From an uncultured Acidobacteriota bacterium (GTDB lineage: Bacteria > Acidobacteriota > Vicinamibacteria > Marinacidobacterales > SMYC01): DNA of 53,182 nt. Below, one piece after another: positions 1 to 8,538 of the stretch. The notes beneath the pieces were generated by a model. That model did no database searches. It was not told the DNA's origin and was given only the letters and a program-made list of their open reading frames with translations. The position numbers and the translations under genes are program-made. Each line of letters begins with the position of its first letter. Within the stretch, counting starts at the first letter, position 1. Location of the stretch: NCBI GenBank assembly GCA_947259165.1, contig CAMYKY010000006.1, positions 1-53,182 of the forward strand, read 5' to 3'.

Positions 1-1296
1 AAGAAGAGTGGCGATACCGAGGAAGCTGAAAAAGCCCACGACGTCGGTCACGGTCGTGAGGATAATCGAGGAGGATTGAGCCGGGTCCTGCCCGATTGCG
101 GTCAGCAGAATGGGGATAGCACCTCCGGAAAGACCGGCCAACGCCATCGACAAAACCATGGAAAAACCGATCACCATGGACAACCCGATCGAGCGGCTCC
201 AGATGAACACGAAAAACGACGTCGTCAGAGCTACCGCGACTCCGTTGAAAAGACCGACACGAAACTCCTTGAACAACACGCGCGCCCACTGTCGCACGCG
301 GATCTCGCGAAGTGCCAACCCACGCATGGTGACCGCCAAGGCCTGAGCGCCGGTGTTGCCAGACTGACCCGCGACAACGGGCAACAACACCGCAAGCGCG
401 GTGAACTGCGCGATGAGCGACTCGAAAATCCCGACGACGGACGCGGCCAGAAACGCCGTTCCCAAATTCACTTCGAGCCATGGAAGACGCTTTCTGACGG
501 CGAACGATACCTTCGACAGGGCCCGCTCCTCTTTGCTTGCACCAACCATCGTTTGGATGTCAACGCTGGCCTCTTCGTGAGCGGCGGAGATCAGCGCGTC
601 GTATCGGATGACTCCGAGCAAGCGTCCGTCGAAATCCAGCACCGGAAGAACCGGGGTCTTCTTGGTCTCGAAAAGCTCGACGAGCTCCTCCTTCGACGCT
701 ACTGACTGGACCACGGCTGACGGGGGCCTTAGGAGCTGGCTCAAAGGTGTTTCCGCGTCCGCCACAGCGATCTCCTGTAGCGGGACGCTACCCACGAGAA
801 TCCCCTGCTCGTCCACGACGAAAACACTAAAGACACGCTTCTTCCATGCGCTCGACCGGAGTCGTTCGAGAACCGCGCTTGCCGTCACGGTCTGAAGAAA
901 CGTCATGACGCGCGGGTCCATGAGCGACCCCGCTGTGTTGGGAGGGAACCCGAGCAACTGGTTCAACTCGGAAACCACCCCCGGTTGCGCATCCTTCAGC
1001 GCGGCCTCTCGCTCCTTTGGATCCAATCGCGACAAGATCGCAGCAGCGAGAGGAGGCTCCACCGTTTCCAACAACTCGCCGCAGTCTCGAGACGGAAGTG
1101 TTCTCACTATGGCGGCGGCACGTTCTGAAGACAACGCCGCGAACACCTTCGACCAGTGAGGCCCGGGATAGCTGGCCACGAGCTTGGCAGCATCGTCCAC
1201 TGATTCGCGATCCATCGCCTGAGCGACCCGCTCCGGTTGCTTCTCGAGCGCACTGACAACGAGCCTGCCCACGGCGCTGCGATCTCGTTCACTCAT
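1..1296 (-). CDS. mgtE: MgtE-type Mg2+ transporter (3' end cut by window edge)
   Basis: This encodes a magnesium channel/transporter of the MgtE family in the inner membrane. The frame reads 432 codons from an ATG at 1296 to the window edge without a stop. The order is an MgtE_N superhelix (about residues 1-125), a linker with AGSLMDP, paired CBS domains (about 140-260), then hydrophobic segments including VVAGQSGNTGAQ, the family's signature near the pore. The usual length is about 450 residues, so only a short C-terminal tail is missing. It overlaps the preceding gene by 8 bp and is probably translationally coupled to it. In the family the cytosolic N and CBS domains sense Mg2+ and gate the pore. 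Confidence 0.93.
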   Translation of the reverse strand, partial: MSERDRSAVGRLVVSALEKQPERVAQAMDRESVDDAAKLVASYPGPHWSKVFAALSSERAAAIVRTLPSRDCGELLETVEPPLAAAILSRLDPKEREAALKDAQPGVVSELNQLLGFPPNTAGSLMDPRVMTFLQTVTASAVLERLRSSAWKKRVFSVFVVDEQGILVGSVPLQEIAVADAETPLSQLLRPPSAVVQSVASKEELVELFETKKTPVLPVLDFDGRLLGVIRYDALISAAHEEASVDIQTMVGASKEERALSKVSFAVRKRLPWLEVNLGTAFLAASVVGIFESLIAQFTALAVLLPVVAGQSGNTGAQALAVTMRGLALREIRVRQWARVLFKEFRVGLFNGVAVALTTSFFVFIWSRSIGLSMVIGFSMVLSMALAGLSGGAIPILLTAIGQDPAQSSSIILTTVTDVVGFFSFLGIATLL

Positions 1297-2107
1297 CTGA
1301 GGAAGCCTCCCAGCCTTGAATCAAGCCCGATGCACCGAACCAAAACAACTCTCCCAGCGCCAGGGTGACGCCGAGTGGCGACGATGCGGACTCGTCATCG
1401 GAGCGTCCCTCCAGCATTCGCAGAGTCTCGTACCGCAACACGCCGGAGAGACGACCGGAGTCGGCGACGACAGGAAGTAGCGGGAACCGCTGCCATGCCG
1501 GATGGGTGAGGATCGCGCTCTTGTGCGCTCTCGCGAGAAGATGCTCAACCGGGCTCACCATGAACGAACCGAGCGATGCGTCGCCGGCGGCCACGAGCAG
1601 CTCGCGGAGAGACAAAACACCCCGGAGTACCTGGTCGTCATCGGTAACGTAGATGTAGTAGCGAAGCTCACTCCCTCGCCGCCGGATATCCTCGACCGCT
1701 TGCTCCACCGTCTGATCCCGGTGGAACGAGACCACACGTGGCTCCATGAGAGCGCCCGCGGTCAGCTCGGGGTAGCTCAGCAGCTTCTCGAAATGACGCC
1801 GACGATCACTCGAAACTGCGGACACAACGCGCTCACGTTCTTCCGGCAGTAGTCGTCGCAACAAGTCGACACCGCGGTCCAATGGAACCTCGGCCAGGAT
1901 TTCAGCAGCTCGCGATGGCGTCGTTCGTGAGAGATACCGTGAGGCGACGAAAGGCGCCATCACCACCATCACGTCGGAGGCGACTTTTGCGGCGCAGTCG
2001 TCCAGGAGCGCAGAAAGCTCCTCGTCGGTGAGCGTTTCGAGAGCACGCGCAGCGTCGACCGGGCGGGAGGCGGCGAACGATTCGGCAATCTGCCGCTCGA
2101 GGCTCAC
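1289..2107 (-). CDS. Stand-alone MgtE_N + CBS domain protein, no membrane domain
   Basis: A 272-residue soluble protein resembling the cytosolic half of MgtE: an alpha-helical MgtE_N-like region (residues about 1-125), an AGALMEP linker matching AGSLMDP of the next gene, and two CBS motifs (about 135-250). It stops after LGELFWFGASGLIQG, where the transport domain would begin, and no transmembrane stretch follows. The start is GTG, overlapping the upstream stop as GTGA, and its own stop overlaps the start of the full MgtE by 8 bp. By context it may be a regulatory partner of that transporter. It could also be a decayed paralogue that lost its pore; the clean stop and coupled overlaps favour a functional protein. 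Confidence 0.85.
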   Translation of the reverse strand: MSLERQIAESFAASRPVDAARALETLTDEELSALLDDCAAKVASDVMVVMAPFVASRYLSRTTPSRAAEILAEVPLDRGVDLLRRLLPEERERVVSAVSSDRRRHFEKLLSYPELTAGALMEPRVVSFHRDQTVEQAVEDIRRRGSELRYYIYVTDDDQVLRGVLSLRELLVAAGDASLGSFMVSPVEHLLARAHKSAILTHPAWQRFPLLPVVADSGRLSGVLRYETLRMLEGRSDDESASSPLGVTLALGELFWFGASGLIQGWEASSDE

Positions 2108-2931
2108 GGCGCATCCTCACCGAGGGCGGTGGACACGTTCTCGGTGAATGTGCTCGCGGGAACGTGAACGACGCCGTCTCGAGTGTCTAGCAACACGCCC
2201 GTCGGGCGAATCTCGAGAATTTGTCCTTCATGATCCCCTATCCGGATACGCTGGTTTACCTTGTAGGAGCGCTGAACGTAGTGCGCGCCGATGATGTTGG
2301 CGACCGTCGCCCTCGCACCCAAGCCGAACGCCAATGCGACCGCTCCCAGGAACGCGCCGAGAACCGTGCCGACGCCGACGACGAGAAGCGTGCTATCGAT
2401 TCCCACTTGAGCGAGAGCCACGACCGAAGCGAAGAGAATGATGGTCGTGCGGGCCGCGCGCGCGGCGGAGTCGCCGTAGGCGATACGTTCGACGCGCGCA
2501 AACGAACGCATCCAGCCGGCCGCGATCGTCCCGCAAACGACGCCGCCGAGAAGCACGAGAACAGCCGCGATCAAACGCGGAACGTAGCTCGCGAAACCGC
2601 TGAGGCCTCCGGTCAACGCGGACAAGCCGAGCACTTCCGCAGCCGCGGCCGCAGCAAAGAGGACGACGAGCCAGAATGACAGCCCCCCGACGAGCCGCAT
2701 CACAGACCCTACCGATTCTTGATGCTCCGCGCCCAGAATACTCGTGGGGATGAGCGATCGCGCGCGGCGGAGCAAGCGTCCGACGACGAGCCGAAGCAGT
2801 TTGGCCAGCCCCCAGCCAAGCAGAAGCACCGCCAACGCGCCAACGAGACGGGGTAGGTACGCATACGCGCTTTGGAGTACTCCCGTGAACGCCGCCCGCA
2901 AAGTTTCGACCCAATTGGCGAGATCCATCAT
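2104..2931 (-). CDS. Small MscS-family mechanosensitive channel-like protein
   Basis: A 275-residue inner-membrane protein with about four to five hydrophobic helices and a short MscS beta-domain near the C-terminus. The segment GLGARATVANIIGAHYVQR looks like the pore-lining helix with its Gly/Ala pattern, followed by VNQRIRIGDHEGQILEI, the entry to the beta-domain. The long C-terminal domain of canonical MscS is absent, as in the group with conserved N-terminal TM-helix repeats. The start ATG follows AAGGAGG by 7 nt, a strong ribosome binding site. It overlaps the next gene by 4 bp (GTGA). The role is probably osmotic or ion homeostasis, perhaps linked to the MgtE genes downstream. Confidence 0.85.
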   Translation of the reverse strand: MMDLANWVETLRAAFTGVLQSAYAYLPRLVGALAVLLLGWGLAKLLRLVVGRLLRRARSLIPTSILGAEHQESVGSVMRLVGGLSFWLVVLFAAAAAAEVLGLSALTGGLSGFASYVPRLIAAVLVLLGGVVCGTIAAGWMRSFARVERIAYGDSAARAARTTIILFASVVALAQVGIDSTLLVVGVGTVLGAFLGAVALAFGLGARATVANIIGAHYVQRSYKVNQRIRIGDHEGQILEIRPTGVLLDTRDGVVHVPASTFTENVSTALGEDAP

Positions 2932-2943
2932 TTCTTCGCCTCC

Positions 2944-3873
2944 TTATGGTTTCTGCAGCGGCGCTCTCGCAGCGGGTTTGCCTTCCGCAGGGTTGTCATA
3001 GAAACGCGTGGTCGGGTAGGCGAAATCGACGTCGTCGCAATCCCCGAATCGCTCCAGAATATCCTCAGCAATCTGCTCTTCGGTCGCACGTCGCATCCTG
3101 GGCTCACACAAATAGCGAATCGTGAGCAAGACTCCGCTGTCCGCGATCGAGGTATAGACAACGGGAGACAGGTGCGTGTAGAAAATCATGAACTGCCGTG
3201 CGGCAATTCGAATTCTCTCTTCCGCCGCCTTCGACAATCTCTCGGCGTCCTTCGTCGCTATCTCCGTCAAGATCTGTTTGGCTTTCTTCCAGTCGCTTTC
3301 GAAGGTTACCAACACCGGAATCTCGTTCCAAATGTGTTGAAATCCTTTCGAATAGTTCGCTTGCGTCTCTTGAAAGACCTTTCCGTTGGGTACGTGAATA
3401 ACTCTGCCCGTACTCTGGTCCGCCGCGACCCAATTACCGATCTCCATCAACGTGAACTGAAAAATGCGAACGTCGATAACGTCGCCTCGGTGATCGCCAA
3501 TCTGAATTCGGTCACCGACGTCGAAGGGACGACGCCAAATGATGAAGAGCCAGCCCGCGAGATTAACAATCGGATCACGCAATGCTATCGCGAGCCCGGC
3601 TGTCAGCAGCCCGAGAAAGGTCGACACAGAGTCGAATCCTTGGATCCAGATACGCCCTACTGCGAGAAATCCGAGGACGAACGCGGTGTAGGTCAGCGTC
3701 TTTCGCCACTGGTACAGCGCCTTGGTGTCGTCAACGCGGCCGTAGACGATCCTCAGAGCAACATAGCGAAGCAGTAGGAAGACTATGACGACGACGACCG
3801 TGGTCAGCGCTCGCGCCTCGAGATCGTCGTTAGACTCCAGGATGTTTCGTAGTCTCCCAATGGCGTCTTGCAT
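2944..3873 (-). CDS. MscS-family mechanosensitive ion channel
   Basis: A 309-residue MscS-type channel. Two N-terminal hydrophobic segments (about 22-40 and 62-80) precede the pore helix, seen as STFLGLLTAGLAIALRDPIV. The beta-domain follows (RPFDVGDRIQIGDHRGDVIDV) with the usual VPNGKVF stretch, then an alpha/beta cytosolic cage domain. It opens under membrane tension to release osmolytes during hypo-osmotic shock. It is the first gene of the minus-strand transport operon and ends 12 bp upstream of the second MscS-like gene. GGGAGA lies a few bases upstream of the ATG. Confidence 0.92.
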   Translation of the reverse strand: MQDAIGRLRNILESNDDLEARALTTVVVVIVFLLLRYVALRIVYGRVDDTKALYQWRKTLTYTAFVLGFLAVGRIWIQGFDSVSTFLGLLTAGLAIALRDPIVNLAGWLFIIWRRPFDVGDRIQIGDHRGDVIDVRIFQFTLMEIGNWVAADQSTGRVIHVPNGKVFQETQANYSKGFQHIWNEIPVLVTFESDWKKAKQILTEIATKDAERLSKAAEERIRIAARQFMIFYTHLSPVVYTSIADSGVLLTIRYLCEPRMRRATEEQIAEDILERFGDCDDVDFAYPTTRFYDNPAEGKPAARAPLQKP

Positions 3874-4086
3874 CGATCTCCCAAGGCGGCGTGAAAAGTT
3901 GCGGCACGAGCAACTCTGTTTCCGCCAATTATTTGATTGAGGAGAAGCTTAACACCAACCGTCAAAATGGAGATGTTCCGGGACTCAACGAAGGGGCTGC
4001 GTCACATCGGCGAGCTACTTGGAGCCGAACCAGGAAAGGTGATGCGCACCGACCGGCGATGCAACGTCAAACGCTGGAGCTCGCCG

Positions 4087-5394
4087 CTAAAAGGACGACG
4101 CCCAGTTCGCCATGCGATCGACGGCATCGCGTAGTCTGGGGCAACACTCGGCCACGAAGCTTGGATCGAGATCTCCGCTCGAGCGCGCGGCAGTCGACAA
4201 CGCGCGCGCGCCATCGAAGTCAACGTAGGACAATCGAAGGGTCAATTCGCTGGGTTCTCGGCCGAAGCTCGAGCCGGGAATGGTTGCGACGCCCACATCA
4301 TCGAGCAATCGTTCACACATCTCGGCGCTGGTCGTGATGCCGTGCTCTTTCATTTGCGGTCGGAAGGCGCGAAAGTCCGGAAACAAATAGAACGCACCGT
4401 CGGGATCCCCAACGACGATGTCGGCGTCACGGAGTCGCTGCGCGCAATAGCGTCCCAGTGCGCGCAACACCCGCCGACTTTGTTTCAAATATTCTTCGAT
4501 CTCAGCTCCACCAGCGAAAGCACGCACCGCAGCGAACTGAATGGGGGCGCTCGTTGCCGTAAATGTTTCACTGGCGACGACGGCCATCGACTCAAGAAGC
4601 CATTTGAGATTATCGGGAAAGGTGAACGTCCCGAGCCGCCATCCGCCAGCACCGCACCACTTGCTCAGGCCCGTACTGATGATCGTTCCCTCCGGGTAAA
4701 ACTCCGCGATAGAACGATGCGTCCCTTCGTGATCGACTTCTCCATAGATTTCGTCCGACAACATGACGACGCGGTATTTGCGAGCGACATCTGCCAGCGC
4801 TCGCAGCTTGTCCACACCATACGTATAGCCCGTCGGGTTGTTCGGATAGTTCAAGATCACGAGCCGTGGTCGCTCCGGATCATCCCTACACAACTCTTCG
4901 AGCTCTTCGGGCTGCAGACCCCAGTTGTGCTCGCGCATCGTCCGGAGCCAGTGAACACGCCGGCCGATGATGCGTGCTTGAGGCTCGTATGAGACCCACG
5001 ACGGCGTGGGAATGCACAAATCTCCGTAGTAGACGAGCTGGATGATGAACATCAGCTCCTTGGAGCCCGGGCCGACGAGAACGTGTGCGCCATGGCGCGC
5101 TACCGCGTTCTTGCGATGATGGTACTCAGCGACGGTCTCTCTCAGCGCGGCGAGCCCGCGTACTGGAAGATAGTCTTTTTGGTGCGCGTTTTGCCGCAGA
5201 GCTTCCACCACGACTTCAGGCACCGGAAACGGCGACTGGCCAAGACCAAGCTTGATGACATCACGGCCCTCTGCGATGAGCTCCGCGCTCCGCTCATTCA
5301 GAGCAAGAGTGGCGGACGGAGCGAGTCCCCGCACGTTCAAGTTCAGGTTTACAGACGGGACCAATGCGCTTTGGATGTCGCGCGTCGTGCTCAT
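4087..5394 (-). CDS. PLP-dependent class I/II aminotransferase
   Basis: A 435-residue fold-type I aminotransferase of the AspC/AlaA group. Visible features are the small-domain GLGQSPFPVPE start, NYPNNPTG (about 182-189) that contacts PLP, SDEIYGEV (D214, Y217), and the Schiff-base lysine K245 in GLSKWCGAGGWRLG. The C-terminal LRLSYVDFD carries the arginine expected to bind the substrate carboxylate. It probably transfers the amino group of an amino acid to a 2-oxo acid in the cytosol; the substrate cannot be read from sequence. It lies downstream of, and on the same strand as, the gamma-glutamyltransferase pair but is separated by 164 bp, so a separate promoter is likely. Confidence 0.9.
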   Translation of the reverse strand: MSTTRDIQSALVPSVNLNLNVRGLAPSATLALNERSAELIAEGRDVIKLGLGQSPFPVPEVVVEALRQNAHQKDYLPVRGLAALRETVAEYHHRKNAVARHGAHVLVGPGSKELMFIIQLVYYGDLCIPTPSWVSYEPQARIIGRRVHWLRTMREHNWGLQPEELEELCRDDPERPRLVILNYPNNPTGYTYGVDKLRALADVARKYRVVMLSDEIYGEVDHEGTHRSIAEFYPEGTIISTGLSKWCGAGGWRLGTFTFPDNLKWLLESMAVVASETFTATSAPIQFAAVRAFAGGAEIEEYLKQSRRVLRALGRYCAQRLRDADIVVGDPDGAFYLFPDFRAFRPQMKEHGITTSAEMCERLLDDVGVATIPGSSFGREPSELTLRLSYVDFDGARALSTAARSSGDLDPSFVAECCPRLRDAVDRMANWASSF

Positions 5395-5558
5395 AGAGAC
5401 CTCGGGTCACCCTAGGGCCCGCGAAGAGTCCCCATCGGGGAATGACCGCGAAAGCCCAAAGATTTCTGAAATGTCGTTGGAAAAGCTTCTTTTGGCATTT
5501 TAGCAAAAAGGCGGCAGGAGGTCACATTGCCGTTCGGTCTAACGACGAGACGCGGCGA

Positions 5559-6251
5559 TCAAAACATCCGCCCACACCACCGAGTGAGCGCGTCCAGAAC
5601 TGCGGCCTTCTTTTCGTCGTTCGACATGTGCGGCCCACGCGAAAGCTCGACTTGGATCCAAGGCAGCTCGGCCGCGTGCGAGCGGGTGATGAAACCGCCT
5701 TTGAACGGATCATTCACGCGCACGTTCGGCCCGAAGCCGTCTTCGAAGCATTCCTTGAGTGAGTCGATCCAATCCAGAGGGCTCGTGGTCCCGTCAACGT
5801 TGCCGAGACACACCCACGGCCGCTCCACGTCCGGATCGGGTCCGACCGGAGGTCCTTTCGCCGCCATCGTATGCAGGTCCACTCCGCAGCGAATTCTCTT
5901 GCCCGCCAGCTCCCGCAGGCGCGCGTGGTACGGGTGGTAGAACTGATCCAATAATGCCGTGACGACGTCGTCCGGGGGAAACTCGCGATAGACGGGCACG
6001 TTCCAGCACGTGTGGGTCTTGACGACGCCGTCCGCGCGGCGATCGTCTTCGGCCCGGTTGAGATCAATGATCGCTCGCGCAATGTCTGTCGTGAGGTAAG
6101 CCTCGAACTCGGGCTCGAGCGCATAGATTTCCGAGGCGCCGACGTCTCCGTCCTCGAGAACCTCTTGCTCTGTCAAGATACAGTAGGGCTCCGCTACTTC
6201 AGGAACTCGCCAACCGGCGTGCGGTACCGAAGCGAGCAGTGGCAGCTTCAC
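5559..6251 (-). CDS. N-formylglutamate amidohydrolase family protein
   Basis: A 230-residue protein of the HutG-like N-formylglutamate amidohydrolase family, metallohydrolases cleaving N-acyl glutamate-type amides. Family-like stretches are SVPHAGWRVPE at the start, DLNRAEDDRR near residue 63, GVDLHTMA in the middle, and a C-terminal PWIQVELSRG. Histidines and acidic residues in SVPHAG and DLHTM fit a zinc site. The GTG start shares one base with the TAG stop of the gamma-glutamyltransferase gene, so the two are almost certainly co-translated. The pairing suggests processing of gamma-glutamyl or N-acyl-glutamate compounds, but the substrate is inferred. Confidence 0.85.
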   Translation of the reverse strand: MKLPLLASVPHAGWRVPEVAEPYCILTEQEVLEDGDVGASEIYALEPEFEAYLTTDIARAIIDLNRAEDDRRADGVVKTHTCWNVPVYREFPPDDVVTALLDQFYHPYHARLRELAGKRIRCGVDLHTMAAKGPPVGPDPDVERPWVCLGNVDGTTSPLDWIDSLKECFEDGFGPNVRVNDPFKGGFITRSHAAELPWIQVELSRGPHMSNDEKKAAVLDALTRWCGRMF

Positions 6252-7954
6252 TATTTCGCAGTCGTCTTGGACGTCTTCGATGCACTCTTTGGCGCCTTCC
6301 GCGCAGCTTTCGCGGTGTGCGAGCCAATCTTCGAAGAGGCCCCCTTGGCTGGACCGCTGGCTGCGCCGTCGCGACGCGGATCGGCAACGCCGACGAACTC
6401 ACCGTGCTCCCTCATGACGAGCTGCACACATCCCAGATAGAACGAGTAAGGATCGCGAAGGTCGATCTCGAACCCGTATCGGGCGAGCGCCGGAGGAATA
6501 TCGTTGCGCATTCGACTCGCTTCGAGCGAAACCTTGCCGCTGAGAGAAGCATGGAGGCGCGGTGCCTCGACAGCGGCGTACGGGCCCGACGTCTGCAGGC
6601 GAATCAACACTTGGAGAATGGAAGACGTGATGCGCTCGCTGCCCGGAGAGCCGATAGCAAGCCAGGGTTTGTTCCCACGGAAGACGAGCGTCGGTGCGAC
6701 GCTCGCCCACGGCGCCGCGTTGGGTCGCAGGTAATACGCGTGCGACATGTCCTCGTACTCGAACGCGGTCATGTAGTTGTTGTACAAGAAGCCGAGCTCC
6801 GGTGTCGCGGAATACGAGCCATACACCCGCTCGATCGATTGAGTCAGCGCAACGGCGTTACCGGCGTCGTCCATCACCGAAAGATGCGTCGTCTCGCCAG
6901 CGCCCCGGAGACGCTTGAGCGACTGTTTCGCGATGTTCTTGGCGTACTCCTGGCTCAACATCGTCTTCTCGGAGACCTGTGCGAAATAGCTGGGCATGAA
7001 CGGACGATCCTGGCGGTCGACGAACGCACGGCGGATGATCTCCGCGAACAAAACGGCGCCTTCCGGAGTGTCCAGATCTCGCCGGGACTCGGGAAGCTGC
7101 TGATAAGCATTCATCATCTGGATCAGCGTGCGGCCCGCTCCGGGCGGCGGAAAGGTAAAGACCCGATGTCCACCAAAGCGCGTCGTAATCGGCCGGCGCT
7201 CGATGGGACGGGGAACCTGGGCCAAGTCGTCCAATTGGATGAGGCCGTCGTGCGCGACCATATCGTCGTGGATCTTCTTCGCGATCTCGCCGGAGTAGAA
7301 GTCCTTTACCCCATGCTTCGCGAGGCGTCGCAGCGTTGCTGCCAGCGCCGGTTGCTGGAAGTTGGTTCCGACGAGGTGAGTCTTCTGTCCATCTTGGAGA
7401 AAGATGGCACCGGCCGTACCCTTACGCAAATTCTTGAGCTCCCGACGCGCGAGGGCTCTCTGGAGCACGGTAACTTCGTACCCCTCGTCGGCGAGACGGA
7501 TGGCCGGCTCGAGAACGCGAGAAAGGTGAAGCTTGCCGTACATCTCGAGGACGTAGCGCAAAACCGCGGGGGTGCTAGGAACTGTGGTCGCCCGGTAGCC
7601 GACACGGCGGTCGAGCTTCGAGAGCGCCTCCGTCGAGGTACGGTTGGGCGCACGCGACGAGCCATCCAGCGCCACCGTTTGTCCGGTTTCGGCGTGATGG
7701 ATCATGAGCATGGTCTGCCCACCGAGACCCGATGCCGCCGGCTCGCAAACGCCGAGCGCGAAAGCGGCCGCGACGGCGGCGTCAAAAGCGTTGCCGCCTC
7801 CTTCGAGTATTTCCACACCCGCTTCGGTTGCACGATAGTGCGCCGTCGAGATCATTCCGCTCTTCGACACGCCGACTTTCTGAGGCCAGTAGATTTTTCG
7901 CCCGCTGAGCTCGAGCAGATCGGTGTCCACGCGTGAGGGCTTCATCTGTTCCAA
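6251..7954 (-). CDS. Gamma-glutamyltransferase family protein
   Basis: A 567-residue member of the gamma-glutamyltranspeptidase N-terminal nucleophile hydrolase family. The self-cleavage site and catalytic threonine lie in ETTHLSV (T355), and GSPGSERI forms the family's glycine/serine-rich substrate loop. SGLGGQTMLMIHH and SSRAPNRTS also match the large subunit. No signal peptide is visible, so unlike the classical periplasmic enzyme it may be cytosolic. The last 40 residues are a Lys/Ala/Ser-rich tail, unusual for the family. The start is TTG: AAGGAG lies 10 nt before it, a better spacing than for the ATG three codons on. It overlaps the next gene by one base. Confidence 0.92.
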   Translation of the reverse strand: MEQMKPSRVDTDLLELSGRKIYWPQKVGVSKSGMISTAHYRATEAGVEILEGGGNAFDAAVAAAFALGVCEPAASGLGGQTMLMIHHAETGQTVALDGSSRAPNRTSTEALSKLDRRVGYRATTVPSTPAVLRYVLEMYGKLHLSRVLEPAIRLADEGYEVTVLQRALARRELKNLRKGTAGAIFLQDGQKTHLVGTNFQQPALAATLRRLAKHGVKDFYSGEIAKKIHDDMVAHDGLIQLDDLAQVPRPIERRPITTRFGGHRVFTFPPPGAGRTLIQMMNAYQQLPESRRDLDTPEGAVLFAEIIRRAFVDRQDRPFMPSYFAQVSEKTMLSQEYAKNIAKQSLKRLRGAGETTHLSVMDDAGNAVALTQSIERVYGSYSATPELGFLYNNYMTAFEYEDMSHAYYLRPNAAPWASVAPTLVFRGNKPWLAIGSPGSERITSSILQVLIRLQTSGPYAAVEAPRLHASLSGKVSLEASRMRNDIPPALARYGFEIDLRDPYSFYLGCVQLVMREHGEFVGVADPRRDGAASGPAKGASSKIGSHTAKAARKAPKSASKTSKTTAK

Positions 7955-8538
7955 TTTGAAAAGACTCCTTCGTTAGAATCACCTATTCTAGCCGCATTGC
8001 TCCGGTGAACCACCCATGGAGTCGAGCCCAAACGAAAGTCTCGAAGAATCCGTAACCCTCCCGCTGCTGTTTCAGCGCGCCAAAGGTAGTTCCGGACGCG
8101 TTGGCCTCGCCTGGATTTGGTTTCTACGGTCGCTTCTGCGCGAACGGCGAGACCGCTTGGGAGTCCGAAACCGGAGCGATGTCCGTCATGACGTGGTGGA
8201 GCTGCTGGCGCAAATAGTTTCGGAGACAGTCAGTCGCGTGCCATTCCAGGGTTGTCCGGTTCCATCCTGCTGAGAACTCCGGGGAGCTTCGTCTCCATCT
8301 CGCCGACAGCCGCTTTTTCACCAGCGACCGAGAGTGGCTCGGATCTGATCCGAAGGCGCGCGTACGCCTGGCATGCTTGTACCTAAATATTGCTCGACAA
8401 GCCCACTGAACGCTTCCTGAAAGCGCTGTAGTGCCGAAGCACTTCCTGTCCGATCGGTGCAGTCAGTTCACGTCTCGAGTCTTTCGCACGACGCTGCGAC
8501 GACTCCGCATGGCAACACCACTTCGGAGCCATCGAGTG
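7955..8538. other. 584-bp intergenic stretch with little coding signal
   Basis: The stretch separates the gamma-glutamyltransferase promoter side from the 3' end of the amine oxidase gene. No convincing complete gene is seen in any frame. The right part holds a short integrase-like relic on the plus strand, listed separately. The promoter of the gamma-glutamyltransferase gene should lie just right of 7954, but no clear -10/-35 pair was found. Confidence 0.5.
8410..8520 (+). pseudogene. Possible integrase/transposase (rve core) relic
   Basis: A short plus-strand frame reads VPKHFLSDRCSQFTSRVFR and then TTLRRL. This resembles the second catalytic-aspartate block of DDE integrases, usually written PKHxxSDxGSQFTSxxF, with Cys in place of Gly. 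The frame is closed by a TGA just upstream (8407-8409) and runs into the opposite-strand amine oxidase gene, so at most about 35 residues remain. No terminal repeats were found. The resemblance is real to the eye but short, so this is tentative evidence of a lost mobile element. Confidence 0.35.

Noticed and set aside
2872-3777. A 301-codon open frame on the plus strand
   Set aside because: It is antisense to the MscS channel gene and has no motif.
6239-7936. A 565-codon open frame on the plus strand
   Set aside because: It is fully antisense to the gamma-glutamyltransferase gene, which has clear family motifs; the frame has no recognisable motif and an Arg-rich composition typical of a shadow in GC-rich DNA.
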